Source of the DNA: Sedimentisphaerales bacterium
GTDB taxonomy: Bacteria; Planctomycetota; Phycisphaerae; Sedimentisphaerales; SG8-4
Direction: 5' to 3'
Length of the DNA stretch: 5,491 nucleotides
Assembly: GCA_016932895.1 (NCBI GenBank)
Contig: JAFGCA010000537.1
Span: 1-5,491, forward strand
The notes beneath the pieces are model-generated. The model worked only from the letters and a program-made list of their open reading frames with translations. It was not told where the DNA came from and ran no database searches. The translations under genes were made by a program, and so were the position numbers. Below, piece after piece: positions 1 to 5,491 of this stretch. Numbering within the stretch: the first letter of the stretch is position 1; every line of letters begins with the position of its first letter.

Positions 1-2
1 AG

Positions 3-476
3 GTGCGCCGGGGAATTCGAGCGGGGTCGATTTTCATGCTGCCTCTCTACGTGTGGATCGCGGTTTTCGTCGGACGCTATCACGATAAGCCTTCCGACGG
101 TGGAATGGTTCTCTGGGCCGGCCGCGTGGTGATATCCGCTATGGTGGTGTTGGGCGCCGTCGCCCTGGTTCGGCTCCTGGGATTGGCGTTCCGAAGCACC
201 GCAAGTCACGCCATCTTTCGATTGGCGGTCGTCAACGCCAAAGGTCAGCGCGCCGACAGACGAACACTGCTGCGGCGCTGGTCAATCGTTTGGCTGCCAC
301 TTCTCGCTCCGATGCTGCTGGTGGTTCTCTTCCTCAGGGGCGTTGAACCTGCTGCCACTTTCATCTGCGCCCTGGTACTACTTCTCCTGTGGATCGGCGC
401 GGCGGTCTATGCTGTGATTCATCCCAACCGCGGTCTGCACGACCGGTTGGCGGGCACCTGGGTGGTACGGCGTTGA
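3..476 (+). CDS. RDD-family membrane protein, C-terminal part (5' end probably outside window)
   Basis: The 157 visible residues carry several hydrophobic segments (about 10-25, 35-62, 94-111 and 118-138). In between is a soluble stretch with FRLAVVNAKGQRADRRTLLRR, and near the end NRGLHDRLAGTWVV. This pairing of a '(L/F)RLxVVxxxGxxxxxxxxLxRR' segment with a terminal 'LHDxxAGTxVV' motif is typical of RDD-domain proteins, small integral membrane proteins of mostly unknown function, some linked to transport or stress. The GTG at 3 is only the first possible start. Two bases precede it, so no ribosome binding site can be judged, and the frame may simply run in from the left; planctomycete RDD modules are often part of longer proteins. 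The gene converges on the decayed symporter remnant, which begins right at its stop codon. Family call fairly sure; full length and function unknown. Confidence 0.72.
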   Translation: MRRGIRAGSIFMLPLYVWIAVFVGRYHDKPSDGGMVLWAGRVVISAMVVLGAVALVRLLGLAFRSTASHAIFRLAVVNAKGQRADRRTLLRRWSIVWLPLLAPMLLVVLFLRGVEPAATFICALVLLLLWIGAAVYAVIHPNRGLHDRLAGTWVVRR

Positions 477-733
477 GTCGCGGCGCAAGCGGCGGACACA
501 TCGCGAACATGCTCGCAGCACATCCTGCTTGCCCACTCCCAGAGGGGAGAACACCAACAATACACCGATCCAAATCTGGACGAGGCAACCCGCGAAGAGT
601 CCGTATTTGACCGTCTCGCACGAGTTCTCTCTCGACCGCTCCGGGCCCGCCGACGCGAGATCCACAGACCCAGACCGACGATCACAACGAAGTATGCGCC
701 GATTTTGGAAGTATCCAACCACCCAACCTTCAC
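476..733 (-). pseudogene. Remnant of the N-terminus of a sodium:solute symporter (SSS family)
   Basis: Reading leftwards from a GTG at 733-731, the first 35 codons give WLDTSKIGAYFVVIVGLGLW followed by ISRRRARSGRE. This matches the first transmembrane helix and the basic loop of SSS transporters (vSGLT has YVAIIIGVGLWVSR). At about 628, in a GAGAGA run, the homology moves to another frame (ETVKYGLFAG then IWIGV, compare EDYFLAGxSLxWWxIG). It then returns to the first frame near 535-478 with WASRMCCEHVRDVSAACAAT, which resembles the family motif ASNIxxEHxVGLxGxGAA. The rest of the roughly 500-residue protein is missing, because the convergent RDD gene ends at 476. Frame changes and loss of conserved residues (R, N, G positions) point to an old pseudogene. 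The family was recognised by eye from short motifs. The first helix is the strongest part and the middle the weakest. Confidence 0.62.
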
Positions 734-965
734 TTGGCCTCTTTCTCGACCAGCCCTTCAAACACAAACGGGCTGACGGTTTCCCCGGGATAACGGCTGA
801 TGACCGGAATACGCGCCAGGCACTCGCAGAAAAGTGGCAATCTGTGAAATACTCCAAAGTCGCCGATCAGTTCGCCGTGGTCTCCGAGGACAACGACGAA
901 CTGGTCTGCCGGCTGGCCAATCCGCAACTGTCCAGCATCGCCTTGGCGGCCGAACGGGCCGGGAA
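730..965 (-). pseudogene. Remnant of the C-terminal half of a type I sulfatase
   Basis: On the minus strand, 900-730 encodes FVVVLGDHGELIGDFGVF, then LARIPVISRYPGE, then VSPFVFEGLVE, ending in TGA. This follows the sulfatase pattern 'TLVVFTSDHGExxGDHGLF ... xRVPLIxRxPG ... VxxLV' (alkaline-phosphatase superfamily, metal-binding DHG). Just upstream, at about 950-903, a different frame reads AKAMLDSCGLASRQT, the expected 'xxLDxLGLADxT' segment before the DHG motif, so a frameshift lies near 901-905. No sulfatase N-terminus with a formylglycine CxPSR site is present within the visible sequence to the right, and the coding ends well short of the 400-500 residues usual after that motif. The Asp-His-Gly is kept, but the second His of the GDHG motif is Phe. 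It is interpreted as a degraded gene once co-transcribed with the symporter next to it. Confidence 0.68.
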
Positions 966-1065
966 CACGCCATTTTCCTGTTCTACACTGCGGTTCTCAC
1001 TCACCGACAGGATGAATCCGGGTCGGTGAAAGCTCCGAGGAAGAAGGGCCTGCACATACTGGCAG

Positions 1066-1094
1066 TTGCAAACCGCTCGCAGATTCATTATAAT
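1066..1094 (+). promoter_or_regulatory. Sigma70-type promoter for the beta-helix gene
   Basis: TTGCAA at 1066-1071 and TATAAT at 1089-1094 are separated by exactly 17 bases. This is a consensus -10 and a four-of-six -35 (TTGACA). Transcription would start near 1101 and read towards the beta-helix gene at 1374. The -10 lies inside an 8-bp palindrome, ATTATAAT, and between two copies of TCATTA (1085-1090 and 1094-1099), in an AT-rich island within otherwise GC-rich DNA. Spacing and the -10 match are strong. Promoter consensus in planctomycetes is less well defined than in Escherichia coli, so activity is inferred. Confidence 0.6.
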
Positions 1095-1100
1095 CATTAT

Positions 1101-1360
1101 CGGTCGCATCACGGTTAGCGTGCGTCAGTTTGGAGGTATCTGCCGCGGCCACTCTGGGGTTCGATGTGCTGCGCGCCGTCAACTCCGGAAGAGGCAACTC
1201 TTTCATCAAGCCTGCGTGCGTGAGATTGGCCAAAGGCTATTCTTGAGGAAGGAGGACGGTCGAGCGAAAACAGCAGGATAACGGAGGATCGCAAATCCGC
1301 TCTTATCATGTCATTGGACTGCGCACATGAGCAACAGCATACGGGCATTCACACTCATTT
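1101..1360 (+). other. Long 5' leader of the beta-helix gene, no gene seen
   Basis: From the predicted transcription start to the Shine-Dalgarno site there are about 260 bases. I find no start codon with a good ribosome binding site that opens a believable short reading frame, and no riboswitch class I can recognise. Purine-rich stretches (GAGGAAGGAGGAC near 1243-1255, CGGAGGATC near 1281-1289) resemble ribosome binding sites, but no start codon follows either at suitable distance. The leader could hold post-transcriptional control, but nothing in it proves that. Confidence 0.3.
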
Positions 1361-1366
1361 GGAGGA
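1361..1366 (+). promoter_or_regulatory. Shine-Dalgarno site fixing the beta-helix gene start
   Basis: GGAGGA ends 7 bases before the ATG at 1374. The in-frame ATG at 1308 would add 22 polar, His-rich residues in front of the signal peptide and has no well-spaced site, so 1374 is the better start. Confidence 0.8.
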
Positions 1367-1373
1367 CAGAGTC

Positions 1374-3815
1374 ATGAGAACTGTAAAGAGAACGTGGACC
1401 GCGATGATCGTACTGCTTCTGACAATCGTGCTGTCCGCCGGTTACGACGCGGCGGTGCAGGCCGACACGCTCAGCGGGTTGGCGGATGTTACCGTAGTGG
1501 ATGGCGCAATCCTCAGCATTCGCCATGCGGACGCAGAGTATATCGTCGCCGACGGGGATCTGGTCCTGGGGACGACAACTCGTTGGTATATCAATGCCGG
1601 TGTTGAAACGCTATGGGCCGAAGGAGATCCGGCTCCGGCGACAACGGTGAGTGGGACTTCGAACCCCAAGGCCGGCGACGTGGGCTCGAACGCCGACAAC
1701 TTCATGTTTGCCGTCGAGGGAGATCCCGACAACATTTCATCGATTGACGGCATCGACTTCCAGGAGACGATCTTTCCCTTCTCGACCAATACGGTCTTCC
1801 TGTTCGAGCGAGGCGGCAACGACAAGGGTACCTGGCAGGGAATCCTGGAGGATGGCTCGCTGGGAACGGAAGTTGCCTTCGACAAAGCCCCTTATGCCGA
1901 CACGGGAGTTGGCGTGGGTGGCCAGAATGCTTTTGGGGTGGTCTTTACGACCGATGTGCCGGTGATTGGCGTGCGAATTACAGCATCCGGGCACGACACG
2001 CTCAGCATCTCGATACCGGCTCCGGAGCCGATCCTGGTGGATCCCAACAGCGATCTCGCGGCGGCAGCCGCAGCGGCGCAGGTTGGCGACCGGATCATAT
2101 TCGCCGAAGGCACGTACGTCCTGACGTCCCAGCTCGAAATCAAGGACGGTGTCACCTATCGCGGCGCCGGTGCGGACCTGACCATCATTGACGGGAACAA
2201 CGTCACGCGCGCGTTCGTCGCCTGGGGCGACCGCGGCGCCACCGACGGCCAGGTCGATGCCAACGGCGTTGCTATACCGAACCTCACCGGGCCGAAGGGC
2301 TGGGTGCTCGACGGGCTGACGATTCAAAACTGCGTCGCGGATGCTGCAAGTCGTCAGGACATTCTAAGTGCGGCCCGCGATCTGCTCAATGACTATACGG
2401 ACGCGCCCTACACGCTCGAGACCGCGCAAGCAGAGAACGGCGGTGTAACGGATAACCCCGAGTGGTTCGACATCCTCAGCGGCAGTGCCGACGGTGATCT
2501 CACCGACGCGGAGCTTCAGGCCTACCTCGACGCAAATCCTCCCGGCAGCGCGGGCCATCTCGTGGTAAATGACGCCATGGATACCGGCGGAGGGGCGCTC
2601 GTTCTGCGTAATGGCGCCGCAGGGGCAGTTCAAAACTGCAGCTTCTTGAACAACCAAGCCCTGCTTAACAGTGGTGATGGTGGTGCGATCTTGACGGGTA
2701 ATACTGGAACGGCCTTGATCATTGACAACTGTGAATTCACTGGCAACTCCTGCGACGATGGTGGCGGTGCCCTGAGAATGAACAGTGGTTCCGCTTGCAC
2801 GATCGCCGGGACCACCTTTACCGAGAACCAGGCAGTTGGTGATAGTGCTGATGGTGGTGCCATCGCGATAGCCAATTCTGAAACCACATTGGCCATTGAC
2901 AACTGTGAGTTCAACGGCAACTCCTGCGTCGATGGCGGTGGCGCCATAAGATTGGGCGGCAATGGCTCCGTTCGGACGATCACCGCAAGCACCTTTACCG
3001 GAAACTACATCACCGGCGACGGCGGCGACGGCGGCGCCATTAAGTGTGATGGCGATGATTCCACGTACGTATTGACGGACTGTTCTTTCATCGGCAATAC
3101 CGCTATGGATGATGGTGGAGCCGTCAGATATAATCCGAACAGAGCCGAATTGACCGTAACGAACTGCGCGTTCATTGGCAACGGAAAAGACGCCGACGGA
3201 AACGCAGTCGGTGATGATCATGGCGCGTGGTCCACAGGTAATGACAACGCAGGTCCCATGACGTTCATGAACTGCCTCTTTGCAGACAACGCATCCGTGG
3301 ACGACCGAGTCGTCGAAGTCAGGGCCGCATTCGCGTTCCTGAATTGCACCTTTGTCGGCAACGTAGCCGGCGACGAAGCCATTCTCGCTATACGAGGCCA
3401 GGATTGGGATAGCACCGGCGACGGAGTCGATGACGTGACCACCGACGATTCGATCATCGCCAACTGTCTGTTCATCAACAACACGATGTTGAGCAACAAG
3501 CAGATCATCGGCGATACCCGCAACGACGTGTTCGCCCCGACGGTGACCAACTGCCTGTTCTTCGGCAATTTGGATCAGAATAGTGAATTGGCCCAAAACA
3601 CCGACGGCAATAGCACGGAAACCGGTACGATCGACGTCGGCGCCGTGACTGACGCAACGGAGATCGTAGTCGATCCACTGGGCGACTATCACCTGGTAGC
3701 CGGCTCTCCCGCCATCGATGCATCGGACCCGGCCACCGCCACAGAGGCAGATATTGAGGGTACCGCGGCAGTGGGCGTGCGCGACGTGGGCGCGTACGAA
3801 TTCGTCGGTCTTTGA
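1374..3815 (+). CDS. Secreted right-handed beta-helix protein with choice-of-anchor Q-type C-terminus
   Basis: 813 residues. A signal peptide covers residues 1-30: basic MRTVKR, a hydrophobic core (IVLLLTIVLS) and cleavage after AVQA. Residues 31-215 form a beta-rich module with FLFERGGND that I cannot name. From about 220 a pectate-lyase-like fold begins with the usual opening (DLAAAAAAAQVGDRIIFAEG, then GVTYRGAGADLTIIDG). A helical insert around 340-415 holds a degenerate EF-hand loop. Parallel beta-helix rungs follow, marked by an asparagine/cysteine ladder (xNCxFxxN) with Cys at 320, 422, 453, 511, 570, 598, 634, 658, 698 and 727. The C-terminus (767-813) has DPLGDYHLVAGSPAID and RDVGAYEF, the hallmark of the 'choice-of-anchor Q' family. 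No catalytic residues of polysaccharide lyases can be assigned, so it may be a surface adhesin, a structural protein or an enzyme. It probably acts outside the cytoplasm. It has its own promoter and is followed by a strong hairpin. Fold call secure; function unknown. Confidence 0.88.
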   Translation: MRTVKRTWTAMIVLLLTIVLSAGYDAAVQADTLSGLADVTVVDGAILSIRHADAEYIVADGDLVLGTTTRWYINAGVETLWAEGDPAPATTVSGTSNPKAGDVGSNADNFMFAVEGDPDNISSIDGIDFQETIFPFSTNTVFLFERGGNDKGTWQGILEDGSLGTEVAFDKAPYADTGVGVGGQNAFGVVFTTDVPVIGVRITASGHDTLSISIPAPEPILVDPNSDLAAAAAAAQVGDRIIFAEGTYVLTSQLEIKDGVTYRGAGADLTIIDGNNVTRAFVAWGDRGATDGQVDANGVAIPNLTGPKGWVLDGLTIQNCVADAASRQDILSAARDLLNDYTDAPYTLETAQAENGGVTDNPEWFDILSGSADGDLTDAELQAYLDANPPGSAGHLVVNDAMDTGGGALVLRNGAAGAVQNCSFLNNQALLNSGDGGAILTGNTGTALIIDNCEFTGNSCDDGGGALRMNSGSACTIAGTTFTENQAVGDSADGGAIAIANSETTLAIDNCEFNGNSCVDGGGAIRLGGNGSVRTITASTFTGNYITGDGGDGGAIKCDGDDSTYVLTDCSFIGNTAMDDGGAVRYNPNRAELTVTNCAFIGNGKDADGNAVGDDHGAWSTGNDNAGPMTFMNCLFADNASVDDRVVEVRAAFAFLNCTFVGNVAGDEAILAIRGQDWDSTGDGVDDVTTDDSIIANCLFINNTMLSNKQIIGDTRNDVFAPTVTNCLFFGNLDQNSELAQNTDGNSTETGTIDVGAVTDATEIVVDPLGDYHLVAGSPAIDASDPATATEADIEGTAAVGVRDVGAYEFVGL
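2670..3128 (+). repeat. Three tandem coding repeats of 58-59 codons in the beta-helix
   Basis: Copies begin at 2670, 2844 and 3021 (offsets 174 and 177 bases; the third is partial). Each encodes (S/G)xDGGAI, then a strand ending in a (D/N)C(E/S)F xGN turn, then DDGGA(L/I/V)R. Copies 1 and 2 remain close in nucleotide sequence: ATTGACAACTGTGA occurs at 2721 and 2895, and ACCTTTACCG at 2814 and 2991. Each unit would supply about two beta-helix coils. The near-identity suggests fairly recent internal duplication. Confidence 0.8.
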
Positions 3816-3898
3816 GTTTCAGTCGAAGGCGCCGTAGCGAGTAGGTGCGGTCGCGGTATCGCAGCGATCCTGTGCTCGCACGGTGGTCCGTTGGTATT

Positions 3899-3950
3899 CC
3901 TCCTTCAGGAGGCGTGGCCTGCTTTCGCCTAGCAGGCAGGCCGCGCCTCC
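3899..3950 (+). terminator. Strong hairpin after the beta-helix gene, candidate terminator or attenuator
   Basis: GGAGGCGTGGCCTGC at 3908-3922 pairs with GCAGGCCGCGCCTCC at 3936-3950. That is a 15-bp stem with a single U-G wobble and a 13-base loop. A register-shifted inner pairing, GCCTGCT (3917-3923) with AGCAGGC (3931-3937), is also possible. No T-run follows, so it is not a classical intrinsic terminator. It could limit transcription between the two secreted-protein genes, stabilise the 3' end of the message, or be a dispersed genomic repeat. A smaller hairpin, CCTCC(TTCA)GGAGG at 3899-3912, shares its right arm with the left arm of the large stem. Confidence 0.5.
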
Positions 3951-4033
3951 ATGTGATTGCCGCAGCGCGTCTTGACAGGAAGACAGGCATTTTGCAGCGT
4001 TTTACGAACATCATTGCCGTTGTTCCCGATTCT

Positions 4034-4042
4034 AAGGGAGGA
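4034..4042 (+). promoter_or_regulatory. Shine-Dalgarno site of the modular carbohydrate-binding gene
   Basis: AAGGGAGGA ends 5 bases before the ATG at 4048. It selects this start over later in-frame ATGs, and the following residues form a clean signal peptide. Confidence 0.8.
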
Positions 4043-4047
4043 CCATC

Positions 4048-5491
4048 ATGTCTCGAAGATTAGTCTTATTGGTAGGCATTGTTATGGCTCTCGGCCTTGT
4101 CTCTACCCCGACCGTATTGGCCGACATTATCATCATGGCGGATGAAAGCTGCCGGACCGATGTGCTCGAACCGGATACGAACAATCACAACAGCAGCAAG
4201 CTCTCCGTCCGCAGTGACGAGAAAAGTGCCAAGTCCTGGATCAAATTCGACATCAGCGAACTTGACGTTGCGGACCTCGATATGGCAACCCTCACCGTCG
4301 CGCTGCATGAGCCGAAGAGCGGCGACCGGCGCTTCGACGTTTCTTACGTCAACGACGACTGTCTCGACAACATCGACTGGGACGAAAGAAGTCTCACCTG
4401 GAACAATGCGCCCGGCAACGATACCGACGACCTTGGCGCTCTCGACGCGAGTAAGACCACTCTGCTGACCACGGTGAATTTCACCGACGGTGTCCCCGGC
4501 GACTCGTTTACCATAGATATTCTTGCCGCCCTCCGGACTGATACCGACGGGATCGCGCAGTTCGTTTGCCATAATTCCAACGGTCTCCTGCAGATTGCCA
4601 CACACGACCACCCTGAAGAGGCATGGAGACCCTTCATACGTGCCAGGAAAGGCGCGAAGGACAAGGCAAGAGAGCCTAATCCCGCCGACGGTGCGACCGA
4701 TGTGTGTCTGGCGCCGGTTCTTAGCTGGACGCCCGGGGCGTATGTAGAGGGATTCTCCCCAAAGCACAAGGTCTTCTTCAGCGGAGAATTCAGCGATGTC
4801 AACGACGGCATCGGCGGCGTGACCCAGGATGCCGGTGACTACCCTGCCCCCGGCAGCCCTCTTGAGTTCGGCAAGACCTACTACTGGCGCGTCGATGAGG
4901 CCAACAGCGTCTCCGGGTGGGACCCGGGGGAAGTCTGGGAGTTTACGACCGAACCTGTAGCGTATCGCGTTCCCGGGGGACTCATCACGGCCACGGCCTC
5001 CAGCATGGACAGCGACGATGCGGACCCCACGAATACGATCGATGGCTCCGGACTCGGCGATGATGATCGGCATGCGACGGACACCGACACCATGTGGCTC
5101 AGCGGTCCCTCCGAGCCCAATCAGGTCTGGATCGAATATGAGTTTGACAAGGCGTACAAACTTCACCAGATGCTGGTGTGGAACTACAATGGGGACTCTT
5201 TCCTGAGTTGGAGCGGCATCAAGGAGGCTGTTGTCGCATATTCCCAGGATGGAGAGGCCTGGACGCCGCTGGCAGACGTTTCCGAATTCGCCCAGGCCCC
5301 GGGTACCGACGATTATGGTCCCGGTATCGTAATTGATCTTGATGGTCTCGTGGCCAAGCACGTCAGGATCACGGCGCGCAGTAACTGGAGCCCGGGCGGC
5401 GTATTGGACCAATACGGCTTGAGTGAGGTGCGTTTCCTGTACATCCCCGTACGGGCGCGCGAGTTGAGTCCTGCGGCCGACAGTACGAATG
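4048..5491 (+). CDS. Secreted modular protein: CBM96/DNRLRE, FnIII-like, discoidin modules (3' end outside window)
   Basis: 481 codons are open to the right edge without a stop. A signal peptide spans residues 1-25 (MSRR, hydrophobic LVLLVGIVMALGLV, cleavage after VLA). Residues 26-200 look like a CBM96/DNRLRE module: an opening ADESCRTDVL, a central KSWIKFDIS strand, and WDERSLTWNNAP at 111-122, the typical '(W)xxxxxTWxNxP' signature. Residues 209-303 are an FnIII-like module of the kind common in planctomycete surface proteins (PNPADGATDV, PVLSWTPG, then KTYYWRVDEAN and VWEFTTEP). Residues 311-468 resemble an F5/8 type C (discoidin) domain: ITATASS, MWLSG, VWIEYEFDKAYKLHQMLVWN, YSQDGEAWTPL, ending VRFLYIP. 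From 470 (RELSPAADSTN) another FnIII-like module starts. All recognised parts bind or space, and none is catalytic, so an enzyme or LamG-type domain could follow beyond the window. It is likely extracellular and involved in polysaccharide binding. It lies 232 bases after the beta-helix gene on the same strand, with the hairpin between them. Confidence 0.85.
   Translation, partial: MSRRLVLLVGIVMALGLVSTPTVLADIIIMADESCRTDVLEPDTNNHNSSKLSVRSDEKSAKSWIKFDISELDVADLDMATLTVALHEPKSGDRRFDVSYVNDDCLDNIDWDERSLTWNNAPGNDTDDLGALDASKTTLLTTVNFTDGVPGDSFTIDILAALRTDTDGIAQFVCHNSNGLLQIATHDHPEEAWRPFIRARKGAKDKAREPNPADGATDVCLAPVLSWTPGAYVEGFSPKHKVFFSGEFSDVNDGIGGVTQDAGDYPAPGSPLEFGKTYYWRVDEANSVSGWDPGEVWEFTTEPVAYRVPGGLITATASSMDSDDADPTNTIDGSGLGDDDRHATDTDTMWLSGPSEPNQVWIEYEFDKAYKLHQMLVWNYNGDSFLSWSGIKEAVVAYSQDGEAWTPLADVSEFAQAPGTDDYGPGIVIDLDGLVAKHVRITARSNWSPGGVLDQYGLSEVRFLYIPVRARELSPAADSTN

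Noticed and set aside
529..1029. 166-codon plus-strand open frame in the gap before the beta-helix gene
   Set aside because: No ribosome binding site and a low-complexity mixed composition. The recognisable homology in this stretch is on the minus strand.
1308..1373. Upstream in-frame ATG extending the beta-helix protein by 22 residues
   Set aside because: The extra residues would precede a normal signal peptide, and the strong GGAGGA site is spaced for the ATG at 1374.
2660..3130. CRISPR-like or satellite repeats, because of the repeated GGTGGCGGTGCC-type motifs
   Set aside because: The repeats keep the reading frame and encode beta-helix coils, so they are protein repeats, not an array.
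2364..3692. Long (442-codon) open frame antisense to the beta-helix gene
   Set aside because: It is in exact codon register with the sense gene, so it is stop-free because the sense strand rarely uses TTA, CTA and TCA. The sense protein has a signal peptide, a ribosome binding site and clear family motifs.
3972..3977. Perfect TTGACA as a possible -35 element for the modular protein gene
   Set aside because: No acceptable -10 hexamer lies 15-19 bases downstream, so a separate promoter is not supported.
4066..5412. Long (448-codon) open frame antisense to the modular carbohydrate-binding gene
   Set aside because: Again in exact codon register with the real gene, and with no ribosome binding site or family motif of its own.

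Overview
The window most likely comes from a planctomycete-type bacterium (Planctomycetota, possibly Phycisphaerae-like). This is inferred from family content, not from a marker gene. The pointers are large secreted adhesin-like or carbohydrate-binding proteins (parallel beta-helix with a C-terminal 'choice-of-anchor Q'-like motif; CBM96/DNRLRE + FnIII-like + discoidin), an RDD membrane protein, and remnants of a sulfatase plus sodium/solute symporter pair. GC content is moderate to high, and the intact genes have strong Shine-Dalgarno sites.

Layout. (1) 3-476, plus strand: C-terminal part of an RDD-family membrane protein whose true start probably lies upstream of the window. (2) About 476-965, minus strand: not empty intergenic DNA but a decayed two-gene operon. 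The end of a sulfatase (DHGELIGDFGVF motif) runs through a GTGA stop/start overlap into the first ~85 codons of a sodium:solute symporter. Both are broken by frameshifts, and the symporter stops where the convergent RDD gene ends. (3) 1066-1373: a near-consensus sigma70 promoter (TTGCAA-17-TATAAT) and a leader of about 270 nt. (4) 1374-3815, plus strand: an intact secreted 813-residue right-handed beta-helix protein with three 58-59-residue tandem repeats. (5) 3816-4047: intergenic, with a strong 15-bp hairpin that overlaps an alternative smaller hairpin. (6) 4048 to the right edge, plus strand: a second secreted modular protein that has no stop in the window: signal peptide, CBM96/DNRLRE-like module, FnIII-like module, F5/8 type C (discoidin) module and the beginning of another FnIII-like module.

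Together the two intact secreted genes look like a surface or extracellular polysaccharide-binding locus. It sits beside the fossil of a sulfated-polysaccharide utilisation operon (sulfatase + transporter). No catalytic residues can be assigned in either secreted protein, so the joint role is inference. I see no convincing new defence, RNA or mobile system here. The least expected content is the hidden pseudogene pair and the hairpin pair.
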